A DNA stretch of 64,000 nucleotides. Origin: Meconema thalassinum (lineage: Eukaryota > Arthropoda > Insecta > Orthoptera > Tettigoniidae). Both the position numbers and the translations under genes were made by a program. Where the stretch lies: NCBI GenBank assembly GCA_946902985.2, contig OX336389.2, positions 1,289,652,792-1,289,716,791 on the forward strand, given 5' to 3'. The notes below the pieces were generated by a model. The model saw nothing but the letters and a program-made list of their open reading frames with translations. It was not told where the DNA came from and ran no database searches. Below are positions 44,811 through 55,861 of the stretch, piece after piece (within the stretch, counting starts at the first letter, position 1; every line of letters begins with the position of its first letter).

Positions 44811-45051
44811 TATAGGAATGAAAATCATAAATATAACATTACAATAATAAAAGAAATACAAAAATTAAAATAATTAACATAACTATTAAGAAATTAAGAA
44901 AATAATTGTAAAATCAGTTGGAATTTAATTTATTAATTAAATAGAAAGGAAAAAATCAAAATTAAATCTATAAGAACATAAATTAAAAATTAAAAATAAA
45001 TATATAAACATTAAAATTAGAGAAACAGAAAATAACATTATTATTAATACC

Positions 45052-45053
<2 letters not shown>
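44811..45053. other. AT-rich low-complexity spacer
   Basis: Poly-A/T rich runs without coding or repeat structure recognised. Confidence 0.6.

Positions 45054-45107
<54 letters not shown>
45054..45107 (+). repeat. (AAT)n microsatellite at LINE 5' side
   Basis: A run of AAT units ends where the LINE 5' region begins. Confidence 0.9.
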
Positions 45108-45108
<1 letters not shown>

Positions 45109-45510
45109 TCCGCCACTGCCGGTCCCAAGCACGGGGCCTCATCTCGTAAGTGATGAGGAAGGAGGAGGGGGAGGAGTAACACCTCGTTAAAATAACTGGG
45201 TCCATCCGGCTCCGGATGGTAGCACCCTGTAAGGGCCCCTGCCTAGGGTTACTAGGTGAAAATTGGTCAACGGTCCTGATGGCGGAAGAGGAATCTAAGA
45301 TTCCCAACGATGGATGGAGCGGAAGAGCCAGGTGGTTTCCCCACCAATAAAGAACTCTAAATCCAAAAGCGTTTGTTCCCAGATTGGGCGGCTTATGGTC
45401 AGCGTCTGTTCACCAAGTGGTGCGGCTGTAAACATGCTCCAGGAACTAACAATCCCTGGTTCTAAGAAACCTAGTGGATAACCACTAGACCCCATTTCTT
45501 ACAAGTAACC

Positions 45511-46395
45511 ATGGCGCGTGCAAATAATAACAGTATTACCCCAGGTGGTAACCAATCCACCCGTCAACTGACGGCACCCGGGCGTTCGGACTCTGGGGGA
45601 CCCGGGCAACCACGGCCACAGAGAAAATCGGAGTTCTCTGGCAAACTTCCACATAAGACACCAACATACGTAGGCACTCTAAACATCAACACTCTCATAC
45701 AGCCTGGAAAGTTGCACAATCTAGTGACAGAACTCGATAGACAGAAGCTTCTAATCCTCGCGCTGCAGGAGACACGTATCACAGATGAAGACACCATGGA
45801 CTACGGCAATTACCGCTTGTTCAAGAGCAAGACTGACAGGCGCGTTGCCAAAGGCGCTCCACTTCTGGGGATGGCCTTCATGGTCCACAAGACCATAGTA
45901 GAATCCTTAGAAGAAGTTACTCCAGTAAACAACAGATTGATGAGCATGCGCTTCCGGTGCGCCAACAAAAAATACACACTGATCAACGCCCACGCCCCTA
46001 CTAACCAAAGTAACAAGAGCGATCCACAGTCCGCAGACAAATTCTGGTCGACCCTTGACACAGTGATGTCCAAAGTCCCCAGGGATGACGTCAAACTCCT
46101 CATGGGCGACTTCAATGCACAGATCGGTAGAGAAAAGGTGTACAGGAAAACAGTCGGAAACTATCCTGCACATAAATACACAAATAAAAATGGCACACGA
46201 CTCATACAGCAGAATAACCTCAAGCTCATGTCAACATCTCTTAGAAAACACCCTAGAAAACAGAAAACCTGGCGTTCTCCAGTCCAGCAGTTAGGTGAGT
46301 TCCAAATCGACCATGTGGCAATCTCATATCCAGTACAGAAGGAGATTCATGATGTACAGGTGCGTAGAGGAGCCAACATTGACTCTGACCATTAG
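45511..46395 (+). pseudogene. LINE endonuclease (APE type)
   Basis: About 294 codons. LNIN near 58-61, QETRI with catalytic E at ~87, GDFNAQIG at ~199-206, IDH at ~266 and DSDH at ~291-294 are the APE endonuclease motifs in order. The domain nicks the target for reverse transcription. It ends at an in-frame TAG (46393-46395) directly after the SDH motif; the RT part continues in the same frame. The ATG at 45511 is a plausible true start. Confidence 0.92.
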
Positions 46396-47451
46396 GCCTA
46401 CCTAACACGCGTCAAGGTCAAGTTCACCCCAAAGAGAACTTTCTGTAAGAAAACCCCCCTACCAAAATTTGACACAAAAAAGATCGCAGACTCAGGAGTG
46501 AAGGAAGCCTGGGAAAAAGAACATACCAATGACTGGCAAAATTTCCACCGAAAAATCATAGAAACAGCACAAGCTCTCATTCCTTTGAAGAAGAATTCCA
46601 AACATCCTTGGTGGGATGTTGATTGTGAGAACGCACTCATTACCAGGAAATTGGTATATCAGAAATATAACAGTAAAAAATCCCCAGGAAATTTACAGAC
46701 TTTCCATGAAACACGAAAAACAACTGCAAAAATTATCAAACAATCCAAGAGGAGATACCTGAAGGAACAGTTGGACTCCATAGAGGACAACTTCCGTAAC
46801 TACAACGTAAGGGACTTCTACAGAACGTTTGCAGGACACATCAGAGGGTACACACCACCAAACCTTTGCTTCAGAAAATGTGATGGAAAATTAGCACTAA
46901 CGAATAAGGAGAATTGCAAGGTGATGGCACAATACTTCTCTGAACTTCTCAACTGTCCAGAACCAATAGAGAGATTCTCAGAGGAAGAACCTACAATCAA
47001 GAACGCGGACTCATTACCTCCGACACAAGAGGAAGTTCAGAGGCACATCCTCAAACTCAAGAACAACAGGACATCTGGTGAAGACGGCATAGTGGCCGAA
47101 CTACTGAAAAACCTAGGGCCACACTCACTTAGGGAACTCACACAGATTATCACTGACATCTGGACATCAGAAAAGCTACCAGATGAGTGGAAATGTGCAT
47201 TGATCCACCCATTACACAAAAAAGGCGACCGCTCTGACGTAAACAATTACAGGGGCATTTCACTATTACAAGTTACGTACAAGATCCTCTCAGCGTGCCT
47301 ACTCCAAAGGACTCGGGACCAGCTGGAACACAAGATTGGCGAGTACCAGGCGGGTTTTCGTCCTGGTCGCTCCTGCGCGGAACAAATCTTCAACCTAAAA
47401 AGTATATTGAAAATCAAAGCCCTCAGGAATACTCCAGTCAACCTTCGTTGA
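46396..47451 (+). pseudogene. LINE RT, N-terminal part
   Basis: The frame is open from the stop at 46395. Motifs are WWDVDCENALITRK (linker), EDGIVAELLKN, HPLHKKGDRSDVNNYRGISL and YQAGFRPGRSC, which are RT fingers and palm start. It breaks by a frameshift near 47440; the next frame opens at the motif-A region (FVDFKKAYDS). Confidence 0.9.
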
Positions 47452-47488
47452 CTTCAAGAAGGCATATGACTCCATTGACCGTCAGTCA

Positions 47489-48469
47489 TTGTTCAACATC
47501 TTACACGAGCAAGGTTTGGATAGCAAGACCTTACGATTGATCAAACAGACACTGACAGACACGACATCAAAAGTGAAATTCATGGGGGAAATCTCAGAAC
47601 CATTTCAGATCAATACAGGTGTTCGCCAAGGTGACGGGCTCTCTCCGCTCCTCTTCAACCTAGTGCTGAACAAAGTTATCAAGGAATGGGAGAAAGAGCT
47701 GAGACTTCAAGGTTACTGGAGGCCAGTGCGACTAGGACGACCAAAGGACGAACTGGAGGTTGGCTGTCTAGCCTTCGCGGATGATCTGGCACTACTCTCA
47801 GATAACGAAACCACATCAATCAGACAGATAGAAGTACTCCAAGAGTGCGCCGAAAAAGTAGGACTACAGATCTCGTTCCAAAAGACAGAGTTTTTCTGTA
47901 CGAAATTCGACATACAGAATTTAAACACGAAATATGGCAAGATCAATAGAGTCGCCCACTTTAAATACCTAGGTGAAGTGCTTGAACCGACGGGAAAAGA
48001 GAAAATCGCGCAGAACACTAGGTTAATGAAAATGAAGAGAGCCTTATACAAGACACAGGGTGTCTACAACAAAAAATGTCTGTCCACATTCACTAAACTT
48101 CGTCATTACAACACGGTTATTAAACCTGAGGTGCTTTATGCTAGTGAGACGTTGACGTTACACACTAAGGGCGACTTGGAAAAAATCCTCACAGAGGAAA
48201 GAAAAATAATAAGGAAAATAATTGGACCAAAGCACACAGATGAAGGATACAGGCTTCACTCCAGAGACACCACAGAGAAATTGTCCAACCTCGCAGCAGA
48301 CATCAGAAAGAGGCGACTAAAATTTTACGGCCACATCAGCAGACTCCCACAAACCAGACTCACCAACAAAATTCTTAGATACAAACAGCGGCTCAAGATT
48401 ACTACGCCCTGGATGATGCAAGTCAAAATTGATCTAGTAAAAGCACAGGTCGACCAGAAGACGTCATAG
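47489..48469 (+). pseudogene. LINE RT, catalytic and C-terminal part
   Basis: GVRQGDGLSPLLFNL at ~44-58 (motif B) and FADD at ~96-99 (motif C) are intact, then a long C-terminal region with YASETLTLHTK and KFYGHISRLPQ, typical of LINE post-RT domains. The frame is open upstream into the motif-A segment. Near 48445 another frameshift leads to a basic tail ending at TGA 48625-48627. Confidence 0.92.
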
Positions 48470-48672
48470 ACAAAAGCGTATTTAGACACAAAGTATACAA
48501 GTGGGAAGTGTTGTCAGAGAGAGCTGCACCTACAGCCCAAAGACCAAAGTGGACCGAAGAAAGGAAGAGGGCCTTTAGTGCACGAATGAAAGAGTACTGG
48601 AAAGGCAGGAAGAACAAAAAGTCATGATTGCTTCGCGTGGTCTAATAGGCCTGTAACGTGTAAAATAAAATT

Positions 48673-48674
48673 AA

Positions 48675-48732
<58 letters not shown>
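48673..48732 (+). repeat. (AAT)n LINE tail
   Basis: A run of AAT after the LINE 3' end, the usual tail of many insect LINEs. Confidence 0.85.
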
Positions 48733-48733
<1 letters not shown>

Positions 48734-48825
48734 CAATAATTAAAATAAATTAAAATGTAAAAACCCATAAAAATTAAAAGAGATTTTTCCCTATAAAGGG
48801 TTATATGCGAGAACCTCGTGTTAGT

Positions 48826-49228
48826 TGTTGTTGGTTCTTATTTTAGGGGCTATGTGACATCATGGTCATGCAGCCCCATGTGCTTGGGTGTGTGTAGAAG
48901 TTGTCTGATAACCTGTATCACTGTGATGCCTGTGCTAGTGTGTGTTTTTGTAAATGAGGTAGGATTTGAGTAGGGAGCGGCCGTGGCCTTATGTTAGGTA
49001 CCATTCCGGCAATTGCCTGGAGTTGAAGTGGGAAACCACAGAAAACCACTTCCAGGAAGGCTGAGGTAGGACTCAATCCCGCCTCTTCTCAGTGTTATCT
49101 CACGAGGCTGAGTGTACCCCGTTACAGCCCTCAAACCAGAATTAAACTTCTTGGCAGAGCTGGAAATTGAAACCTGGGCCTCCACGGTGACAGCCAAGAA
49201 TGCTAGCCATTACTCAACGAGGTGGACT
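48826..49228 (-). mobile_element. SINE family A, full minus copy
   Basis: The tail (GTTAGTTGTTGTTGG, GGGGCTATGTGACATCATGG), body (ACCATTCCGGCAATTGCC), second B box and head (GCTAGCCATTACTCAACGAG) are all present. About 400 bp, the reference length in this window. Confidence 0.88.
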
Positions 49229-50039
49229 AGATACGTTTTATTCCCCGCCCAATTTATGATGATGTGATAATTGTTGGTTTAAGGAGCTTAACATCGAGGT
49301 TATGGGCCCCTAATGGTATGGGTGGTCGTGAAAGAGATGATGGTATGGAACCTACAACTGAAACCAACTACGGAGTTAACATCCAATTTACTTACTAAGA
49401 AGAAGGAAAGGAAGTAAAAACAGACAGGGAAAATAAATGCCCTGAGCCTTTGAACAACGAGGACTGAGGTTCTCGGAAATATGGAGAGCCATAAAAGGCA
49501 GATAGGAAAGGGAATGAGGAGAGAGGCCACCTGTACGGCAATGGAAAAAGAGGAGATACCGGACCCAGCTCACGAATCTCTTGGGATTACCAATTCACCA
49601 GCCGTGAGCCTACGACGGTGTAGCACTATCCAGGGTACACCATAAGTGGTGGGACTATACACACCTTGTCTCCATTAGGGCCTTGAGCAGATCGCGGGAG
49701 ATATCTAGAAAAGAAAACAAGAAGAATGATGACATCAGGAAAGATGAGACAAGGGCCAATTAAGGCGGGAATGGAAAAGACTCCCTAAGACTCGGATACC
49801 GTAATACCGTCCGGGGTTGGAAGAGAACAAGAGTTGACCAAGGGTGGTCGACAGGAAAGATGACAGAAAGGAGCCCGGTAAAAGTGACTGGTAGCAATGC
49901 TGGACTCAGTTGGGGTTCCGTGGTCGTCAAACCACATCCACTAGTGGTGAGCCCCTGGGAGGGGAGGGGGGGGGGGGGAATGCGCGCAATTTAATTTGTC
50001 ATATTATCACGTTAATCGACTGAAAATCAAGTCTCTCAC
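49229..50039. other. No gene seen; includes a G-run
   Basis: An unassigned stretch. A G-rich run is at about 49965-49978. No repeat family or coding frame recognised. Confidence 0.5.
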
Positions 50040-50103
50040 TAGTTTACTACGTTAAAGAACCACTTGCAGGGCAACATTTCTACACCCGGTTATCCGAAAT
50101 AAC

Positions 50104-50310
50104 ATGAGGATAAGTGCAGAAAAAAGTAAATGCCTCTCTTTTACTAACAGCAGAAAAGGGACAATAGCTGATTATAAATTAGGAAGCAAAATTATTCCTC
50201 GAGTGGAGTCATGCAGCTATCTCGGGATTGCCATAAATAAAAGGTTACACTGGGGTGAGCACGTTGAGAGCGTTGCTAATAAGGCACAAAAGTCATTATA
50301 CTTGTTATGA
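50104..50310 (+). pseudogene. LINE RT thumb piece
   Basis: EKSKCLSFTNSRKGTIAD and CSYLGIAINKRLHWGEHV are the RT thumb region of Jockey/CR1-type LINEs. It ends at a frameshift (50307-50310). Confidence 0.8.
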
Positions 50311-50840
50311 GAAACATGAAGGCTAGCAGTATTCAGGCCAAAGAATTGGCTTACAAATATCTTGTGAGACCAATTTTGGAATACGCCACGAGTGTGTGGG
50401 AGCCCTACCAATCAACTCTAACGAACAAATTGGAGATGGTGCAAAGGAAAGCCGCAAGATTCGTACTTGGCAAATTCTCCCAAACTGATAGTGTCTCTGA
50501 CATGTTAAAGTCATTGGGTTGGGAATCCCTACACAGCAGAAGACATAAAAGAAGACTACAGGAGATGTACAAAGCATACACAGGGGAGCCGGCCTGGAAT
50601 GAGTTGCGAAACAGAATGCATGATCCAGATTATATGGGTAGGAGAGATCACGAATATAAAATTAGGCCCATAATTCAAGAAACAAACTTAGCTAAGTATT
50701 CTTTTATAAACAGGGGTATTCAAACATGGAATGAGTTACCTGAAGAAGTCTTAGAACCTTTTCCTAACAGTTTAAAAGTTTTCAAGAAGAAATTAAATGT
50801 TGCATTCAGGGAACCCAGAGACATTATGGAGAGAAATTGA
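50307..50840 (+). pseudogene. LINE ORF2 C-terminal domain
   Basis: About 177 codons with YLVRPILEYATSVWEPY, VQRKAARFVLG and RGIQTWNELPEEV, conserved in the C-terminal part of many Jockey/CR1-group ORF2 proteins. Out of frame with the thumb piece by one base. It ends naturally before the UTR. Confidence 0.85.
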
Positions 50841-51159
50841 GTTATAGGCAGCATGTAAATATCTTGTTACCACCAGGTTTTGCCTAACTGTAACAGTACC
50901 TATTAATAAATAAATAAATAAATAAAATAAAATAATGCCTCATTAACCCATAACATTATTCTCAAGCATTTTTATGTACTTGTACAGCGTACGAATTGCA
51001 ATACAGTAATGTACCCGTTCAGTGCCGTAGATGCAGTCTTATAAACGTGGGGACAAAGACCCTTCATTGCAGTCTATGCAATACGCTAAAATATAAACAT
51101 ACATCTGCTGTTAGAATTCGACTCACCAGCTAGTGACTGTGATCACTTGCACCCCGCGG

Positions 51160-51420
51160 CATAGCTGAGCGTGTTAAATTGTTCACCATGACCGCGATGG
51201 GGAGCTGCAGCAAGTCCGAAGATCGACGGATCAAGTCCCGGCGCTGACAGCGGCTATCCCCGGTGTATTTCTCCACTCTTCCGCCAGACACATGCCGGGA
51301 TAGTACCCTATATGAAGTCCCGAGTCACTTACCTCAATCCCAGCCCTAGGCGATAACTACCCTCCCTGCCACAGTCGTGATGAGCGATTTAACGCGCACG
51401 GCTACACAGAAGAGGAGAGG
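51160..51420 (+). mobile_element. SINE-like repeat, minor family
   Basis: It has a head-like CACCCCGCGGCATAGCTGAG, then GATCGACGGATCAAGTCCCG as a degenerate B box, and the shared body form CAGACACATGCCGGGATAG. Boundaries are approximate. Confidence 0.5.
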
Positions 51421-51824
51421 TAGTCAGATATCCAATTGAGAACCGTAGACAGCGTACATGTTATCTGTATTAGCGAGTCAAACATTTTGAACGAGAAATT
51501 TAACGATCTCATCACAATATCGATTAAAGCAACGAAATTACATGTCATTGCTGTGTCCAGTTCAGTTTTGAAGGAGCCACCAGTACTCCCACCCAAATTA
51601 AAATACACACCTACTCTTTCCCTTTCCAATGTTCCCGTAATGTGGAGCAGGGACACGATTAGATAGGCCTATGCATATTCGGGGGGTTGATTGGATAGTT
51701 CCAAACAAATAAAAAAGAGGTACTAGCCTACAACTACTGAATAGGCTACTCATTGAAGAGCCTTGGGTTACTTGCCAGTTAAATGGTCTCCATGCATTTC
51801 TTACATTTGGTGTGATTTTGTCCA

Positions 51825-52205
51825 CATCGTGGCGTAGCGGCTAGCATCCTTGGCAATCGGCCCGGAGGTAGGGATTCGATTCCCAGCTCCGCCAAGAAAT
51901 GTAATTCTGTTCTGAGGGCTGTAACGGTCTACATCAGCCTCGTGTGGCAGAACTGAGAAGACATGGGTTCGATTCCCACCCCATCCATAAAAAAAAGAGT
52001 TTTCCATGATTTTACACTGCTACTTCAGGCAAAATGCCGGGGTTGTTCCTAAAAGGTCACGGCCACCTCCTTCCCATTCTTAGACTATGTTACAAATACA
52101 CACACTACTACAGCCTTCGCAATGCCACCGGTTATTAGACAAATTCAGCACCCACCTAAGCACAAATGCTACATGTCACCAAGCCCCTAAACGATTCATC
52201 AACAA
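51825..52205 (+). mobile_element. SINE family A, full length, good Pol III boxes
   Basis: A box TGGCGTAGCGG at 51830-51840 and B box GGATTCGATTCC at 51872-51883. The second B-box-like GGGTTCGATTCCCACC, body and CAACAACA tail follow. This copy has the clearest promoter boxes. Confidence 0.88.
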
Positions 52206-53100
52206 CAGTCTGTTTTGAGGGGCAGATGACATCGTGATTGTCAAGTTCCCAATCTCGTTTAAACTGTGTGTACATGTTGGTCAGGTCAGTCTGAGAAGGT
52301 ATTTCTTCACCGAAGTCACTAGGACCATTCATAGAGAGGGTGAAATTGTACATGTACGAACATGGACGTGAACAGGTGTGTTATCATGTCCTCTCTGACC
52401 AATCACACTGCATCTACTTTTCCCAGCACTCACCATAGACCCTCTTACATTTGACAACCTTCTGGGGTTAGTGTTTCAGTAGTGCGATTGGCCGGAAAGA
52501 TATTGTGACGAGAACCAGGGCTCATTCACCAAATCAAAACACAACTGACAGCGTGCGTTACTAGTCACTATATTTTATTATGTCAACTGTACAGTTATTT
52601 ACGCAGTTTTCACGTAGCATGCTGCCAAGTCCACATTTTCCGCTCGGAGATGTTCCGCTGTGCAGCTCCCGTCCGAGCCCTGCATGTATTCACCGAGTCT
52701 TCCCACACTCTGTCCGCTGTCACTCACACACACAACACTCCGTGGCACAACACTCGCGTATATAAACGTAGGCCTTCTGGCTTCCCTTGTCCGCTACCCT
52801 CCTGTCAATGCTGCTCACAGCTGTCGTTTACTTTTAAACCCCTCGCGCCCTCACCTCGTGGGTCTTTTATACCTGCTGGCAGACTCTCCAGCAACTTCTG
52901 ACCTACTTCAGAGCTATTGGCCGATGACCCTGTGTACTGAACTATCTGGAGGCCAGCCTACTCCCAGATGCTTCCAAAAATAGAACGGTCTAGTAGCCCA
53001 GCGAGTCAATGACATTCATGACTCAACAGGGGCTTTGTTTGTGGCAACCCCGCGGCCAGCTAGTAGGGTGTGGTGGGGGACCTCTGTCCTCTGTCTGTGT
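52206..53100. other. No gene seen
   Basis: Pyrimidine-rich sequence with a TATATAA at about 52759. It could be an LTR-like or promoter-like region, but no partner or target duplication was found. Confidence 0.4.
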
Positions 53101-53119
53101 TGGTCGGGCAGACCTGTTG

Positions 53120-53342
53120 CAATATGTTGTTTTATTCGAGGGGCTTGGCCATCATGATTATTTAGCCCGTGTACCTGGATGTGCGGAATTTTGATTGATA
53201 ACCTGTGTTATTGTGTTGGCTGTATAAGTGTGTGTATTTGTAATTCCAGAGAATTGGAAGGGAGGTGACCGTGGCCTTTTAGGAACCTTCTCTGCATTTA
53301 CCTGTAGCAGAAGTGGAAAACCAAGGGAAACCACTTCTAAGA
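53120..53342 (-). mobile_element. SINE family A tail fragment
   Basis: It has a tail (GGGGCTTGGCCATCATGATT, TGATAACCTGTGTTATTGTG) and part of the body (CACTTCTAAGATAGCT). It abuts a LINE 5' fragment. Confidence 0.7.
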
Positions 53343-53650
53343 TAGCTTTCCTGGTTCCTTCTGGCATTGCATACAACTTTTTTAGATTTCCAGCTTGGTT
53401 AAGAGTTAAGACATTCCATGAGCCAATTCTCAAGTCCTTTAAACGTTTGCGGGGTCGTCGTAAAACGGTCAGTCCGGCTATTTCTTCTTCAGATTTCGTA
53501 ACGAGAGTTTTTTACGGATTGGGTTGTTGGCCCAACGCCAACTCCCAGCAATCCTGGAGGGCCGATGTTTTCTTTCAGGGTTGTCTCCCTTAGCTGGTGG
53601 GTCCCCATTTTGAAGCGTCGGGAACTCGCTTTTTCGCCCTTACATGACTT
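53343..53650 (-). pseudogene. LINE 5' end with start of an endonuclease
   Basis: The minus strand has a LINE-like 5' region (GGGACCCACCAGCTAAGGGA) followed by MRIGSWNVLTLNQAGNLKKL, the start of an APE-type endonuclease. It is truncated by the SINE tail at 53342. It may be the same lineage as the LINE at 57111. Confidence 0.65.
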
Positions 53651-54209
53651 AGCCACGCTCACAAAGTGTACCCGTTGCCCAGAGGCCATGGCGAGGACAT
53701 GCATGTATCGGAGTTGGTAGGAATAAATGGCATTTCCTGTGTTTTATTAGTACGCTTCCACCAGCAGGAAGTGAACCCACAGGGCCACATACTACCCCTT
53801 CAACCTCCTATTATAATAACCAGAAAGCAGTATACTGTATCTTGTTCACCTTATTTCAGATCTAGATACAAATACGACTATGCTATCAATGACTTGATGC
53901 ACTATCAATTCCAAAATGTTTTATGCACGCTTCTTCTCTATTGTGTGGCGCAATCACTGTGCCCCATGTTGTGGAATTGATTTCTCAAGCAGTCAGTTGA
54001 CATTGAGGGAAGTTAAATGTGAAAGATCGGTGGTACGTTAAAGATCCCCTTCAGGACGAAATTCCGGATCACTGGCGTCTTTAAAGCCACACCATTTAAA
54101 GAGACGTAAAGCAAACCATATTATCTCTTCTGTCAGAGTAGATCGTAGAGAAGTATTGATTCGTCGAGAACAAATGGCTTACCTGATTTACCCAGCAGAC
54201 TGGGCAATA
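53651..54209. other. Mostly unassigned; SINE-like tail near 53990-54115
   Basis: AGATCGGTGGTACGTTAAAG and GAGACGTAAAGCAAACC resemble SINE 3' ends seen in several insect SINEs. The head was not found. Confidence 0.4.
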
Positions 54210-55492
54210 CAGGGAAGGAGGATGAGGTAAGAAAGGAAGGAGGAGGGAGGAAGGAGGAGGGAAGGAGGAAGGAAGAAAGGAAGGAGGAGGGAGAAGGGAA
54301 GGAGGGAGAAGGGAAGGAGGAAGAAGGGATGGAAGAAGAAAGGAAGGAAGAAGACAGGATGGAGGAAGGAAGAAAGGAAGGAGGAGGGAAGAAGGAGGGA
54401 AGGAGGAGGGAAGAAGGAGGGAAGGAGGGATAAGGGAAGGAGGAGGTAAGGAGGAAGAAAGGAAGGAGGAGGGAAGGAGGAAGGAAGAAAGGAAGGAGGA
54501 GGGAGGAAGGAGGGAAGGAGGGAGGAGGGAAGGAGGAAGGAAGAAAGGAAGGAGGAGGGAGGAAGGAGGGAAGGAGGGAGGAGGGAAGGAGGGAGGAGGG
54601 AAGGAGGGAAGGAGGGAGGAAGAAGGGAAGGAGGAGGGAGGAAGGAGAGAGGAAGGAAGGAGGAAGGAAGAAAGGAAGGAGGAGGGAGGAAGGAGGGAAG
54701 GAGGGAGGAGGGAAGGAGGAAGGAACAAAGGAAGGAGGAGGGAAGGAGGGAGAAGGGAAGTAGGAAGGAAGAAAGGAAGGAGGAGGGAGGAAGGAGGGAA
54801 GGAGGGAGGAGGGAAGGAGGAAGGAAGAAAGGAAGGAGGAGGGAGGAAGGAGGGAAGGAGGGAGAAGGGAAGGAGGAAGGGAGAAAGGAAGGAGGAGGGA
54901 GGAAGGAGGGAAGGAGGAAGGAAGAAAGGAAGGAGGAGGGAGGAAGGAGGGAAGGAGGGAGGAGGGAAGGAGGGAGGAGGGGAGGAGGGAAGGAGGAAGG
55001 AAGAAAGGAAGGAGGAGGGAGGAAGGAGGGAAGGAGGGAGGAGGGAGGAAGGAGGGAAGGAGGAAGGAACAAAGGAAGGAGGAGGGAGGAAGGAGGGAAG
55101 GAGGGAAGGAGGGAGAAGGGAAGGAGGAAGGAAGAAAGGAAGGAGGAGGGAGGAAGGAGGGAAGGAGGGAGGAGGGAAGGAGGAAGGAACAAAGGAAGGA
55201 GGAGGGAAGGAGGGAGAAGGGAAGTAGGAAGGAAGAAAGGAAGGAGGACGGAGGAAGGAGGGAAGGAGGGAGGAGGAAAGAAGAAAGGAAGGAGGAGGGA
55301 GGAAGGAGGGAAGGAGAGAGGAGGGAAGGAGGAAGGAACAAAGGAAGGAGGAGGAAGGAAGAATGGAAGGAGGAGGGAAGAAGGAGGGAAGGAGGTAGAA
55401 GGGAAGGAGGAGGGAAGGAGGAAGAAAGGAAGGAGGAGGGAAGAAGGGAAGGAGGAGGGAAGGAGGAAGAAAGGAAGGAAGGAGGAAGAAAG
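54210..55492 (+). repeat. Polypurine tract, ~1.28 kb
   Basis: Nearly all G and A on the plus strand (units GGAGGAAGGAAGAAAGGAAG and GGAGGGAGGAAGG). A few C and T interruptions (GGAACAAAGG, GTAGG) recur with the higher-order pattern. The minus strand is pyrimidine only and opens all frames, giving false P/S/L/F-rich ORFs. Confidence 0.95.
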
Positions 55493-55499
55493 CTGTAGC

Positions 55500-55805
55500 T
55501 GTTGTTTCAGTTATTAGGGGCTCACACTGCATGGTCATCAGCCCCGTGTACTTATGTGTATTTGCAATAATTACAGCGATCATTAGAGCAGCACTTAATG
55601 TACAGGTTTGTAATTGAGGCTAGGATTGGGAAGGAGTTGGTCGTGGCCGTAAGTTAAATACTATCCCAGCATTCACCTAGAGTAGATGTGGGACACCACT
55701 AATAACAATTTCTAGGAAAGCTGAATGTACTCCTCAAACTAGAATTACATTTATTGGCAGGGGTAGGAATCGAACCCAGGACCTTCAGGACTTGAGTCAC
55801 AATAG
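55500..55805 (-). mobile_element. SINE family A, 5' side truncated minus copy
   Basis: It has a tail (GTTATTAGGGGCTCACACTG), a body (ACTATCCCAGCATTCACCTA) and a partial B box (GGAATCGAACCCAGGACC). Its middle contains a ~50 bp segment repeated at 56103-56163. Confidence 0.65.
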
Positions 55806-55815
55806 ATACTTCGGC

Positions 55816-55817
<2 letters not shown>

Positions 55818-55859
<42 letters not shown>

Positions 55860-55861
55860 AT
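55818..55861 (+). repeat. (GAAA)n microsatellite
   Basis: About eleven GAAA units. Confidence 0.95.

Larger units (their letters stand above)
45108..48732 (+). mobile_element. Near full-length APE-type LINE
   Basis: A ~400 bp 5' region precedes an endonuclease-RT protein frame, which is broken by one stop and two frameshifts. The element ends in a (AAT)n run and has AAT units on both sides. It encodes an APE endonuclease then RT on one polypeptide, like RTE and related single-ORF LINEs. The clade assignment is tentative. Confidence 0.85.
50040..50935 (+). mobile_element. 5'-truncated Jockey/CR1-like LINE end
   Basis: It holds only the RT C-terminal region and the tail. It ends TAATAAATAAATAAATAAA, a typical LINE tail. 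The 5' edge is approximate. Confidence 0.82.

Noticed and set aside
51830..51883. Functional tRNA gene
   Set aside because: A and B boxes are good, but it continues into the repeated SINE body.
52504..53000. Possible solo LTR with a TATA-like box
   Set aside because: No partner copy, clear TG/CA ends or target duplication could be shown.
54096..55583. Long minus-strand open frames rich in P, S, L and F
   Set aside because: They arise from the absence of stop codons in a pure pyrimidine strand and have no domain.
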